Assembly: GCF_030010215.1 (NCBI RefSeq)
Contig: NZ_JASCRR010000008.1
Location: forward strand, 62,001-126,000
DNA: 64,000 nucleotides
Direction: 5' to 3'
DNA from: Tianweitania sp. UT-5YL-CI-8
GTDB taxonomy: Bacteria > Pseudomonadota > Alphaproteobacteria > Rhizobiales > Rhizobiaceae
Below the pieces are notes generated by a model, which worked only from the letters and a program-made list of their open reading frames with translations, made no database searches and was not told the origin of the DNA. Below, piece after piece: positions 45,546 to 56,577 of this stretch; position 1 is the first letter of the stretch, and every line of letters starts with the position of its first letter. A program made the position numbers and the translations under genes.

Positions 45546-48500
45546 TCAATATTCGAAGATGGCGCGAAAGATGCCAGGCGCGATGACCGATAGCGGATTG
45601 ATGCTGAGGTTGGGCGACTTGGCATTACCGGACAGCTTATAGGTCACGCCGATCAGTCCGCGATCCCGGCCATTACCGAGGATGGCGCCGATCAAAGGCA
45701 ACTCGCCGAACAGCCGGTTGAGGCCATAGGCCGGCATGAACGTGCCGGTCAGGTTCATGATGTCGTTTTCGTCATAGACGACGCCTTGGAACGTCGTGCC
45801 GATATCCGCCCCGCGCAAGACGCCATTCGAAAGACTGAGATAACCCGGGCGTCTTTCGATATTCGCGGCCCCGCGCTCGAACTTCACTTGGGAGGTGTCG
45901 ATCTGGCGATCGACGGCTTGGCTGAGACTCCGGTCGGAGCCCGGCGCGCGGGTGGATACGATGGAAGCAAGGCGCGGCTCGTTGACAACAACGAAATCGC
46001 GCGCATCGACCAAGCCCTTGAGCGTTCCACCTTCCGGCCCGGTCAGGGACAGCGATATGCCGCCGCTCTTCATACGCTCGTAGACATTGAGGAAACGCAG
46101 CACCGCACCCGCATCGGACGAGCGCATCTCGATGCGACGATTGCCGTCCGAAACGCCGTTGGACATGGTGATGGCGCCGCCGCCACGCGACGTGGCTTTC
46201 ACCTCGAGCGCCGAGATCGACGCGCCTGACCCGGTATAGTTCAACGTCACGCCCGACAGACGCTCGTCATAGAAGCCAATGAGCGTATCGACCTTGGCGT
46301 TGATGGCGATGGGCGTCGACCCAAGGCTCGATTTCGATCTGGTGCCGGTCTCTTCGCTCATGAATTGCTTCACCAATGGCCGAACGTCGAGGCTGTCACC
46401 ATTGATGGAGATGGCATAGCCGCGACCTTCGCGGCGAATGACGATGGAAGCCTCGTCATCGCGGTTCAGCTTGACGCTGTCGAAGCGCGCCGAACTCAAA
46501 CTGCCGCCATTCAGAACGAGCGAACCCCTGGCGCCGAAGGTTTTTCCATCCATTTGAAAATCCGACAGCGTCGACTGCGTGCCCTCGCGCGCCAGCACGA
46601 AACTCACCGAAGCAGGTACGCCGGCGCCCTTGCTCCAGCCGATCCATGGCAGATCAAGCTTTGCACGGCTGAGATCGGCCTCGACCTTCTGCGGCTGGCC
46701 TTCACCGGCAACATCGAGCTTGACCTCGACCGGCCCGGACAGCATCGCCGAAAGGCCGGGCACCAGGGCGTTTCGCGATTTGTCATCGAGATTGAGCGTG
46801 ACTTGCAGGTTGCGGGGCGGCTGGTCCGGCCGCAAGGGCTCGGTCAGCGCAATTTCTGCAGGGATGCCATTCAGCAGGCCATTTGCGGAGATGATCGCCT
46901 GCTGCGGCGAGACGGTGACGGTGCCGTCAGCCTCCGTAAGCGTCTGGCCGCTGAACGGCTTGGCGATGGAAAGGTCGGTATAGTCGAGGGTGACGAGCCA
47001 ATCGAGCTTACTCGAATCGATGCCTTTGGCGAGCGGAATATCCGCGCGGACATGGCCCTTCACCGACCCTGACAGGTCCTCTGGCAGGAAACCGACCTTT
47101 CGCATCGCGTTGATCGGGTCATAGGAGGTCAGTTCGATAATGGCGTCTGCGGTGCCGGCCACGTCGATATCGAGCTTTCCAATCAAGGGCTGGATATGGG
47201 CGGCCGTCATCTTCAGCGAACCGTTGGTGGCGGCGACGGTACGGCCGCTGGGCAGGAAGACGGAGCCCGACGACAGGCTGATGTCGACATCCGTGCCTGC
47301 GAAGTCAACGACGCCCGCGGCATCGCGAATGGGAGGGATGTGACCCGCCACGTCGAACCGCGTGTCGACGACTTCGAAACGACCGAACGATTCTTCGCGC
47401 CCCAGAGGCGTGCCCTCACCCAAACGCCCGGGAGCCACGCGAATTTGAAGCTCACCCGCCGGCACCCTGCCTCCAAACAGCTTTTGCAACACCCAGCTGC
47501 GCGCCGCTCTCGCCGAGAGCCAAGGCCAGAACTGCTTGACATGCGCCACCGGCATTTGATGTGCATTCAGGGCCAGCACAATACCGGGCGTCTTCCCCTC
47601 GACGAACTGGATCGATGCCTTGCCGAGAAGATCGCTGCTGTCGCCGGAACGCACGCCGATCTCATCGGCATTCAACGTGCTGGAGGTCACATCATAAGCG
47701 CCGGCGACCCGCGCCATGAATTCGATTGGCGCCTCAGGCGAATCTTCCGGCGCCGAGCGCGAGTTGCGGCTGATCATATCGAAGCGATAGGCAGGCGCAT
47801 CGTTGGCCTCGCCGGACGGCGGACGGGGGCCGACGACACCGGTGAAATCGAACAGCGACCGGCCGGTCGAGATCGCCAGACGTTCGACCTCAAGCTTGTT
47901 GGTGCCGCTTGCCAGCCGGGCGGCAAGCTCGATGTCGCCGGACAGCACGCCGCGATTACCCATGTCGAGCATCGAATTCTTGACCGTGATCCCCGTTTTC
48001 AGCTGCGAGGGCTGGTCGGCGGTGCCTTCGGCGCCGGTAATGGTCACCTCGGTAGCGCCGAGTGCCGTCTTGCCCTCCGGCAACGAAGCGGCATCGGGTT
48101 CCGTCCCAGGCTCGGTCTTCACCGAAATCTCCAGCGCGGTGATACGGCGAGGATTGTCCTGACGGCTCGCCATGGCCGCGACGTTCATCTTCCTGCCATC
48201 GAAGTCGATGGTGCCGGCGAGTTGAAGATCGCCCTGCACCGTCCGAGAGACATCGGCTGCGACCACCGAGACGCGCGTCAGGCTGCCGCCCGCAGGCAAC
48301 ATGAAATCGACATTCTGCAGCGAAACCTTGCGCGTCGTCCCAGCGGTGACGCTGTCGAAGGCCTTGTTCAACTGCGCAAACACTTCGGCGACAAGCTTGT
48401 CGGGGTCGACCAGCCCCTGCCCGTTGCGCACCCCGGCCAGCCAATCCGATCTTCCGGTGTCGGGCATAGCCCCCACGACGACGCGCGCCTGCGAGACCGT

Positions 48501-48986
48501 CGCATTGCTGAGCCTGACATTGCCATAGAGCAGCGGCAGCAGGCGGATGCCGAAGCGGAGGGTACCATTGTCCATCATGGAGACACCGTCGGCACGCTTC
48601 AACGACACATCGGGTATTTCCACCGCGATCAGCCTGGGGCCGTCGAAGGCGAGATGCGCCTGCCCGGAGGAGACGTCGACATCCATGCCCGCAAGCCGCT
48701 CAATCGCTGCCTCGGCCTCTTGTCGCAGACGTTCCTGACCGAAGCCGGAAAAGCTCAAGCCTTTCAACAGCAGCACCGCTAATAGAACCACTCCGCTGAC
48801 AATCGCGGCGCAGGCAACGATGGATCTGCGCGTTCTACGCATTACGATCACCCGACGCGGCGTCAGGTCCTGGCCCTCAGCAGAGGGCAATGCTCCCAGA
48901 TTACAGATATCGCCTCGTTTGAAGCGTATCTTTTCAGCCGGGGGCAGTTCGCGATTCACGGGCAGTTCCATATCCGTTTCGGCCAT
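45546..48986 (-). CDS. Large AsmA/YhdP-like (DUF3971) envelope protein
   Basis: A 1146-aa protein. A short cytosolic N-terminus is followed by one transmembrane helix (SIVACAAIVSGVVLLAVLLL), then a long periplasmic beta-rich region: VDVSSGQAHLAFDGPRLIAV, LDIDVAGTADAIIEL and many similar strands. The C-terminal AsmA-type region has GLVDARDFVVVNEPRLASIVS and ends LSVIAPGIFRAIFEY. Related YhdP/TamB/AsmA proteins form bridges that move lipids between membranes; this role is inferred. ATG 48986 starts MAETDMELPV. It is divergent from bcp. Confidence 0.85.
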   Translation of the reverse strand: MAETDMELPVNRELPPAEKIRFKRGDICNLGALPSAEGQDLTPRRVIVMRRTRRSIVACAAIVSGVVLLAVLLLKGLSFSGFGQERLRQEAEAAIERLAGMDVDVSSGQAHLAFDGPRLIAVEIPDVSLKRADGVSMMDNGTLRFGIRLLPLLYGNVRLSNATVSQARVVVGAMPDTGRSDWLAGVRNGQGLVDPDKLVAEVFAQLNKAFDSVTAGTTRKVSLQNVDFMLPAGGSLTRVSVVAADVSRTVQGDLQLAGTIDFDGRKMNVAAMASRQDNPRRITALEISVKTEPGTEPDAASLPEGKTALGATEVTITGAEGTADQPSQLKTGITVKNSMLDMGNRGVLSGDIELAARLASGTNKLEVERLAISTGRSLFDFTGVVGPRPPSGEANDAPAYRFDMISRNSRSAPEDSPEAPIEFMARVAGAYDVTSSTLNADEIGVRSGDSSDLLGKASIQFVEGKTPGIVLALNAHQMPVAHVKQFWPWLSARAARSWVLQKLFGGRVPAGELQIRVAPGRLGEGTPLGREESFGRFEVVDTRFDVAGHIPPIRDAAGVVDFAGTDVDISLSSGSVFLPSGRTVAATNGSLKMTAAHIQPLIGKLDIDVAGTADAIIELTSYDPINAMRKVGFLPEDLSGSVKGHVRADIPLAKGIDSSKLDWLVTLDYTDLSIAKPFSGQTLTEADGTVTVSPQQAIISANGLLNGIPAEIALTEPLRPDQPPRNLQVTLNLDDKSRNALVPGLSAMLSGPVEVKLDVAGEGQPQKVEADLSRAKLDLPWIGWSKGAGVPASVSFVLAREGTQSTLSDFQMDGKTFGARGSLVLNGGSLSSARFDSVKLNRDDEASIVIRREGRGYAISINGDSLDVRPLVKQFMSEETGTRSKSSLGSTPIAINAKVDTLIGFYDERLSGVTLNYTGSGASISALEVKATSRGGGAITMSNGVSDGNRRIEMRSSDAGAVLRFLNVYERMKSGGISLSLTGPEGGTLKGLVDARDFVVVNEPRLASIVSTRAPGSDRSLSQAVDRQIDTSQVKFERGAANIERRPGYLSLSNGVLRGADIGTTFQGVVYDENDIMNLTGTFMPAYGLNRLFGELPLIGAILGNGRDRGLIGVTYKLSGNAKSPNLSINPLSVIAPGIFRAIFEY

Positions 48987-49052
48987 GGACGAATCCAGTA
49001 CCGAGCTTATATCCGTTGGCTTCCGCGCGTAACCTCCAACAAGGGCATCGAT

Positions 49053-49520
49053 ATGGCTGAACTCAAAGAAGGTCAAAAAGCACCGGATCTGCATCTTCCG
49101 CGCGACGGCGGCGGCGACCTCAACCTGGCAGATTTCCACGGCAAGGCCGTGGTGCTTTACTTCTATCCCAAGGACGACACCAAGGGTTGCACGCTGGAAG
49201 CGATCGATTTTTCACGTTTGAAGCCGGACTTCGAACAGGCGGGTGCTTTGGTCATCGGCGTTTCGCCGGACAGTGTGAAAAGCCACGACAAGTTCAAGGC
49301 CAAGCACAAGCTCGACATCGACCTCGTTGCCGACGAACAGCTCGGCGTCCTGCAAGCCTATGGGGTCTGGGCCGAAAAAAGCATGTACGGACGGAAATAT
49401 ATGGGCGTGGAGCGAACCACCGTCCTGATCGACAAGCAGGGCATGGTCGCCCGCATATGGAACAAGGTGAAAGTCGACGGTCACGCCGAAGAGGTTTTGG
49501 AAGCCGTTCGATCCTTGTAA
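49053..49520 (+). CDS. bcp: Peroxiredoxin, Bcp/PrxQ family, one-cysteine form
   Basis: A 155-aa thiol peroxidase that reduces hydroperoxides. The active site YFYPKDDTKGCTLEAIDF has the peroxidatic Cys46 with the PxxxT motif. The resolving cysteine usually five residues later is replaced by isoleucine, and there is no other cysteine in the protein. It must therefore rely on a partner thiol for recycling. The divergent large AsmA-like gene starts 67 bases away, and a microprotein gene follows. Confidence 0.93.
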   Translation: MAELKEGQKAPDLHLPRDGGGDLNLADFHGKAVVLYFYPKDDTKGCTLEAIDFSRLKPDFEQAGALVIGVSPDSVKSHDKFKAKHKLDIDLVADEQLGVLQAYGVWAEKSMYGRKYMGVERTTVLIDKQGMVARIWNKVKVDGHAEEVLEAVRSL

Positions 49521-49608
49521 GAATGAGGTTTACCTCTCGATAGAAAGGAACCTTTGTCCGATGCCGGCGTTCTGAATGCGAACAATTTCAGCACAGGAGA
49601 AAGAAGTC

Positions 49609-49683
49609 ATGCGCAGCATTATCCTCTGGATGCTTGGCATTCCTATTCCGATCATCATTCTCCTGTGGTTATTCATGCGCTAA
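49609..49683 (+). CDS. 24-residue membrane microprotein
   Basis: The frame encodes M-R-S-I-I-L-W-M-L-G-I-P-I-P-I-I-I-L-L-W and then L-F-M-R: a single hydrophobic helix flanked by arginines, so an inner-membrane peptide. AGGAG lies 10 bases upstream and a strong terminator follows 31 bases after the stop, so it looks like a real one-gene or bcp-linked unit. The I-P-I-P core resembles short proteins I recall from other Rhizobiales. No function is known to me. Confidence 0.65.
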   Translation: MRSIILWMLGIPIPIIILLWLFMR

Positions 49684-49714
49684 ACGCATATCTTCAAGAA
49701 CATAGTCGATGCCG

Positions 49715-49743
49715 AGCCCTGCAGCCAAAGCTGCAGGGCTTTT
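49715..49743 (+). terminator. Terminator after the microprotein gene
   Basis: AGCCCTGCAG and CTGCAGGGCT form a perfect 10-bp stem with a CCAAAG loop, followed by TTT. Confidence 0.9.
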
Positions 49744-49895
49744 GGTATTTGAGGCGGATCAACAGCGTTCACCTCGATCTGTGCCAACTCCTCCCATTTG
49801 CTCAAGCTTTACGGTTTGGCACCTTTCACGATAGACCTCTCTTCAGAACCGCATCACGATGCGCTTGCAACTCTGCACATTGAAGGATCGACCGC

Positions 49896-51407
49896 ATGAC
49901 CGTAGCCAAGCAGACCGCTGAACTCTTGGGCAAACTCGGTGTAGCTGCGACCGCCCTTTCCGGCGGAGACCTCATGGTCCGCAGCCCGGTAACGGGAGAA
50001 CAGATCGCCACGTTGAAAACCATGTCCGCGGCAGATGCCGGGACCGCCATCGATAAGGCAGATGAGGCCTTTCGCGTCTGGCGGACGGTGCCGGCGCCGC
50101 GTCGCGGCGAACTGGTCCGGCTGCTCGGCGAAGAACTGCGCGCGGCCAAGGCTGATCTTGGCCGTCTCGTGTCCATCGAGGCAGGCAAAATTACCTCCGA
50201 GGGACTCGGCGAAGTTCAGGAGATGATCGACATTTGCGATTTCGCGGTTGGCCTGTCGCGTCAGCTCTATGGCTTGACCATTGCCACCGAACGTTCCGGT
50301 CACCGGATGATGGAAACCTGGCATCCGCTTGGGGTCGTCGGCATCATATCCGCCTTCAATTTCCCCGTCGCGGTATGGGCATGGAATGCTGCTTTGGCGC
50401 TTGTCTGCGGCAACTCCGTGGTCTGGAAGCCGTCTGAGAAGACCCCGCTGACAGCACTTGCCTCCAACGCCATACTGGCCCGCGCGCTGGAACGGTTCGG
50501 CGATGCGCCGGAAGGTCTGTCGACCGTACTGATCGGCGATCGCGCAGTGGGAGAGGTCCTCGTCGATCATCCCAAAGTGCCGCTGGTTTCGGCAACCGGC
50601 TCGACCCGCATGGGCAGGCATGTCGGCCCTCGCCTGGCCAAGCGCTTCGCCCGAGCAATCCTCGAACTCGGCGGCAACAATGCCGGCATCGTTTGCCCCA
50701 GCGCCGATCTCGACATGGCCTTACGCGCCATTGCCTTCGGCGCGATGGGTACCGCCGGCCAGCGTTGCACCACCATGCGTCGCCTTTTCGTCCATGACAG
50801 CGTTTACGACACACTCGTTCCACGCCTGAAAAAGGCCTACCAGAGCGTCTCCATCGGCAGCCCGCTGGACACTGGCGCGCTGGTCGGTCCGTTGATCGAC
50901 AAGGCTGCCTTCGAAGGTATGCAGAAGGCGCTCGAAGCGGCAAAACAGGCCGGCGGCTCCATCACAGGTGGGGAGCGTTACGATGCAGGCCATGCGGACG
51001 CATTCTACGTTCGTCCTGCTCTGGTGGAAATGCCGGAACAGACCGGGCCGGTTCTGGAAGAGACCTTCGCCCCCATTCTCTACGTGATGAAATACAGCGA
51101 TTTCGAAGACGCTATTTCTGCCCACAACGCTGTCGGTGCCGGGCTTTCGTCCTCGGTCTTCACCCTCGATCTCCAGGAGGCGGAGCGTTTTCTATCTGCA
51201 GACGGATCGGATTGCGGCATCGCCAACGTCAATATCGGCACGTCGGGTGCCGAGATCGGCGGAGCCTTCGGCGGTGAAAAGGAAACCGGCGGCGGTCGCG
51301 AGTCGGGCTCGGATGCATGGCGCGCCTATATGCGCCGCGCCACCAACACCGTGAACTACTCAAAGGCTCTGCCATTGGCCCAAGGCGTTTCCTTCGATAT
51401 CGAATGA
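49896..51407 (+). CDS. amaB: Aldehyde dehydrogenase, ALDH7/aminoadipate-semialdehyde type
   Basis: A 503-aa NAD(P)-dependent dehydrogenase of the antiquitin/AmaB group, which oxidises 2-aminoadipate 6-semialdehyde (piperideine-6-carboxylate) in lysine breakdown. The catalytic cysteine lies in GTAGQRCTTMRRLF and the glutamate in ILELGGNNAGI. The C-terminal GGEKETGGGRESGSDAW-R-A-Y motif is highly typical of ALDH7. The exact substrate is a family inference. It stands alone, with a lipoprotein gene following on the same strand. Confidence 0.92.
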   Translation: MTVAKQTAELLGKLGVAATALSGGDLMVRSPVTGEQIATLKTMSAADAGTAIDKADEAFRVWRTVPAPRRGELVRLLGEELRAAKADLGRLVSIEAGKITSEGLGEVQEMIDICDFAVGLSRQLYGLTIATERSGHRMMETWHPLGVVGIISAFNFPVAVWAWNAALALVCGNSVVWKPSEKTPLTALASNAILARALERFGDAPEGLSTVLIGDRAVGEVLVDHPKVPLVSATGSTRMGRHVGPRLAKRFARAILELGGNNAGIVCPSADLDMALRAIAFGAMGTAGQRCTTMRRLFVHDSVYDTLVPRLKKAYQSVSIGSPLDTGALVGPLIDKAAFEGMQKALEAAKQAGGSITGGERYDAGHADAFYVRPALVEMPEQTGPVLEETFAPILYVMKYSDFEDAISAHNAVGAGLSSSVFTLDLQEAERFLSADGSDCGIANVNIGTSGAEIGGAFGGEKETGGGRESGSDAWRAYMRRATNTVNYSKALPLAQGVSFDIE

Positions 51408-51524
51408 AGGATGAGCCCTTCCTATTCAAGGTGGCGACCTCAGGCCTTCACTTCAGCATGGACCGGCCGGCGAACTGTGCTAGGTTACAGCAGACGGCAC
51501 ACCCATCTGACCAGGACTTCCTGC

Positions 51525-51848
51525 ATGAAAAAACTCGTCCTGCTGCTGGCGGCCTCGCTTTCGGCCTGCACCACCTATTCGCAAGGCGTCGACAGCGAGG
51601 TTTATTCCTCGCGGCCCTACGACCTCGCACCGTGCGCAGAGGTGGTCAGGGAGCGCGACGCACTTGCGGCTCAGTATCCGAACCTGCCGCCTGACCGCAC
51701 CGAGCGCCGTGCCTTGGGAGCCTTCGCAACGGTTCCGGATTTCCGCAGCGCGCAGGAGAAAGAAATGCGCGGAATCAAGGGCAAGCTCAGTGCCATGGAC
51801 CGGGCCATCGAACGGCGCGGCTGCCGGAACCCGAGAAACGCCGGCTGA
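51525..51848 (+). CDS. Small putative lipoprotein
   Basis: A 107-aa protein with signal MKKLVLLLAASLSACTTY; the lipobox LSAC predicts lipidation. The mature part has a Tyr-rich N-terminus and a helical region (SAQEKEMRGIKGKLSAMDRAIERRG) with two more cysteines. I do not recognise the family. ATG 51525 was chosen for the signal peptide and CAGGA about 8 bases upstream. The residues that would precede it in the same frame are not signal-like. Confidence 0.72.
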   Translation: MKKLVLLLAASLSACTTYSQGVDSEVYSSRPYDLAPCAEVVRERDALAAQYPNLPPDRTERRALGAFATVPDFRSAQEKEMRGIKGKLSAMDRAIERRGCRNPRNAG

Positions 51849-52054
51849 CGGCTTTATTGATCCGGTGCAAGGTTTTGGAGTTCGCGCAATCCCCGGAGCA
51901 AACCTAAGTCTCTGGATAGGTGTAGACGGTGGGACGCGCCTGCTTTGCGCCTCGCCAGGAGGATGGCCATGTAAAAAAGGAGCCAAAAGTCTGAATCGCT
52001 GGTCTGGCGTTCAAACTTTTCAGTTCACCAACAACATCTAAGTCGTTGAAAAAC

Positions 52055-52131
52055 TGGCGCGAGTGACGGGGCTCGAACCCGCGACCTCCGGCGTGACAGG
52101 CCGGCACTCTAACCAACTGAGCTACACCCGC
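52055..52131 (-). tRNA. tRNA-Asp (GUC)
   Basis: A 77-base cloverleaf on the minus strand. Acceptor GCGGGTG pairs with CACTCGC, discriminator G and encoded CCA. The D arm is TAGCTCAGTTGGTTAGAG, the anticodon loop CTGTCAC gives GTC, and the T loop is TTCGAGC. All helices are intact. Confidence 0.97.
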
Positions 52132-52341
52132 GCTTGTGACGAACTCGTGTTCCGCGTCCGTCGTGAGCGGTGAATTAAGGGGTTCGCCCCTGGGTGTCAA
52201 GCGACAAGCAGCGGCAATAGCATAAAGTTTTCAGGTATTTTTCCACAGCCGCGATTTACGCCGACGAAGTTCGTAAAGCGTCTTAAAAATGTGGATTTCA
52301 GCTTGCGAAGCACGTTCCAACCGCTTAAACGTCGCGCCGGA

Positions 52342-52417
52342 GGGCGATTAGCTCAGTTGGTAGAGCGCCTCGTTTACACCGAGGATGTCGGCGGTTCGAG
52401 CCCGTCATCGCCCACCA
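52342..52417 (+). tRNA. tRNA-Val (UAC)
   Basis: A 76-base cloverleaf. Acceptor GGGCGAT pairs with ATCGCCC, followed by A and encoded CCA. The D arm is TAGCTCAGTTGGTAGAG, the anticodon loop TTTACAC gives TAC, and the T loop is TTCGAGC. It is divergent from tRNA-Asp. Confidence 0.97.
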
Positions 52418-52497
52418 GTTCGAGCCTGGTTCGATCGAAAGCTGCTCACAGCATCTATTGGCTTCAGCAACTCCCACAGCGATGTAGATTGCGGCAC

Positions 52498-53370
52498 ATG
52501 GAAAAAGATGTCTGCGCTGTCGTTGTTACCTTCAATCCAGGTATGGACCATCTCTCCAAGCTTTTATCACGGCTTCGAGAAAGCGCGGGCGCTGTCGTCC
52601 TCATCAACAACGGCCCGCCTCTCCGAGATGTCGCCGCCGACATCGACAACCCCACGAATGAGGGCCTTGCGGCGGCACTAAATCAAGGCATTGCAGTCGC
52701 CAAGCAAGGTGGCTTCCGGTTTGTCGCCCTATTCGACCAGGATAGCAGCCCCGCGCCAGATATGATCGCCGAACTGCGCAGGTCACTGGTCGATTTGCAG
52801 AAGGCAGGCCACAACCCGGCCGCGGTCGGACCAGCGTATTTGGACCCACGCACTCAAGAGACCATTCCGTTTGTCCGATGGGGTTTCCCTCGTCACCGCC
52901 TGGTGAGCGGCCAGACATCCCCGCTGCGCGTGGACTTTCTCATTACCTCGGGGATTCTAATCCCTATGTCGGTCCTGGAGCAGGTTGGTGAAATGGACGA
53001 GGCCATGTTCATCGACAATATCGACATGGAATGGTGCGCGCGGGCGATCGACGCTGGATATGCCCTCTTCGGCGTTCCGACCGCCAAAATGATCCACACA
53101 ATCGGCGACTCCATCAGAACGATCAACCTGTTTGGCTTAAAAAGGCAGATCCAGGTGCATGCTCCGCTGCGCCTGTACTACATCATGCGAAACAGAATTC
53201 ACCTTTATCGCCTACGGCAGGTCAGTTGGCGCTGGAAACTCAGCGACCTCATCAGGATCGCCTATAAATATGCCTTGTTTGCTTTTGTCATCGCGCCACG
53301 GATGGAGAACGTCCGTTACATGACCAAAGGCATAGCCCATGGGATTTTGGGCAGGCGTGGCAAGCTTTAA
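52498..53370 (+). CDS. Family 2 glycosyltransferase, rhamnosyltransferase-like
   Basis: A 290-aa GT-A fold glycosyltransferase. CAVVVTFNPGMDHLSKLLSRL begins the nucleotide-sugar domain, LFDQDSSPAPDMI carries the DXD-type motif, and MFIDNIDMEWCARAIDAGYAL is the acceptor-side motif common in rhamnosyltransferases (RfbF-like). It likely adds a sugar to lipopolysaccharide or exopolysaccharide. ATG 52498 is used; a longer open frame upstream runs through tRNA-Val and is not real. By eye its codon use looks less GC-rich than neighbours, and it lies alone just after tRNA-Val. Confidence 0.88.
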   Translation: MEKDVCAVVVTFNPGMDHLSKLLSRLRESAGAVVLINNGPPLRDVAADIDNPTNEGLAAALNQGIAVAKQGGFRFVALFDQDSSPAPDMIAELRRSLVDLQKAGHNPAAVGPAYLDPRTQETIPFVRWGFPRHRLVSGQTSPLRVDFLITSGILIPMSVLEQVGEMDEAMFIDNIDMEWCARAIDAGYALFGVPTAKMIHTIGDSIRTINLFGLKRQIQVHAPLRLYYIMRNRIHLYRLRQVSWRWKLSDLIRIAYKYALFAFVIAPRMENVRYMTKGIAHGILGRRGKL

Positions 53371-53392
53371 AGCAGCCCTCCAAAACAGAAAA

Positions 53393-53409
53393 GCCGGGCG
53401 ATGCCCGGC
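53393..53409 (-). terminator. Terminator of hupB
   Basis: GCCGGGC-GAT-GCCCGGC is a perfect 7-bp stem. On the minus strand it is followed by TTTTCTG, about 30 bases after the hupB stop. Confidence 0.85.
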
Positions 53410-53440
53410 CTTCCATATTGTAGCTTGGTCTTGGAACGTC

Positions 53441-53713
53441 TTAGTTAACGGCGTCTTTCAGGCCCTTGCCGGCGCTGAACTTCGGTACGGTGCGAGCGGG
53501 GATCTGAACTTCCGCCCCAGTCTGAGGGTTGCGACCGGTGGAAGCAGCGCGCTTGGAAACGCTGAAATTGCCGAAACCGACCAACCTTACGTCTCCACCC
53601 TGCTTCAGTTCTCCAGTGATTGCGGCAAACACCGCATCGACCGCAGCCTGGGCATCGCCCTTAGAAAGCTTGGCTGCTTCGGCAACGGCGGAGACTAGTT
53701 CGTTCTTATTCAT
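53441..53713 (-). CDS. hupB: DNA-binding protein HU-beta type
   Basis: A 90-aa HU-family nucleoid protein: MNKNELVSAVAEAAKLSKGD, GGDVRLVGFGNFSVSKRAASTGRNPQTG and the DNA-contact arm IPARTVPKFSAGKGLKDAVN. It bends DNA non-specifically. AAGGAA precedes ATG 53713. It follows lon on the same strand after tandem terminators; the lon-hupB order is widespread in proteobacteria. Confidence 0.96.
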   Translation of the reverse strand: MNKNELVSAVAEAAKLSKGDAQAAVDAVFAAITGELKQGGDVRLVGFGNFSVSKRAASTGRNPQTGAEVQIPARTVPKFSAGKGLKDAVN

Positions 53714-53821
53714 CAAACTTTCCTTCCATGACTAGACCGGAACTTCAGACTCATCCCGGTTGGGAACGGACTTTAGAAAGAACTGTTCCCGCAACCAAGC
53801 GCAAATCGCACATGGGAGGCC

Positions 53822-53847
53822 AAAAACCCCGGAATTCCGGGGTTTTT
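53822..53847 (-). terminator. Distal terminator after lon (perfect palindrome)
   Basis: A 26-base perfect palindrome: A5-CCCCGGAATTCCGGGG-T5. It is the second of two hairpins behind lon and upstream of hupB. Confidence 0.8.
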
Positions 53848-53853
53848 CACATT

Positions 53854-53880
53854 AAAAAGCCGGGCTTAGCGCCCGGCTTT
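53854..53880 (-). terminator. Proximal terminator after lon
   Basis: GCCGGGC and GCCCGGC with a TTAGC loop; on the minus strand a U5 run follows. It is 28 bases after the lon stop. Confidence 0.85.
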
Positions 53881-53907
53881 CCATTTTCCAGCGAAAGACG
53901 CTTCGCC

Positions 53908-56322
<2,415 letters not shown>

Positions 56323-56532
56323 TGTCGAACCTTTCATGTCGCGACCGCACGCTGGCCAGCCGCGACTCTCATACTAGCGATCCCGAAGCCATCCGCCTAC
56401 CCGCCCCATTAGGCGGCATATGAGCACGGAAGGCTTATCGTGATCCATCAGGGAATAGTTGGAGGTTCGCCGGGTAAACATCAAGGGTTTCAACCAAAAC
56501 CGCTGCATAAACAGGCGTTTCATCCAACGAAA

Positions 56533-56553
56533 ACGGCGCCTCAGGGGCGCCGT
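56533..56553 (-). terminator. Terminator of clpX
   Basis: ACGGCGCC and GGCGCCGT form an 8-bp stem with a TCAGG loop. On the minus strand TTTTCG follows, about 25 bases after the clpX stop. Confidence 0.85.
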
Positions 56554-56577
56554 CGGTCGTAAGCTTCAGGGTGAACG

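Noticed and set aside
47196-48782. Long plus-strand open frame antisense to the AsmA-like gene
   Set aside because: Composition is Arg/His-rich and unlike any family; it is a shadow of a high-GC gene on the minus strand.
52291-52497. Open frame running through tRNA-Val into the glycosyltransferase
   Set aside because: It translates the tRNA gene itself; the family-like sequence begins at the ATG at 52498.
52418-53440. Genomic island attached to tRNA-Val
   Set aside because: No integrase, no repeat of the tRNA 3' end and only one cargo gene were seen.
53822-53847. 26-base perfect palindrome as a possible recombination or regulatory site
   Set aside because: A5...T5 ends, GC stem and position after lon fit a rho-independent terminator.
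56323-56577. RpoH promoter for lon
   Set aside because: A CTTGAT is present, but the nearest -10-like element has the wrong spacing (about 21 bases).
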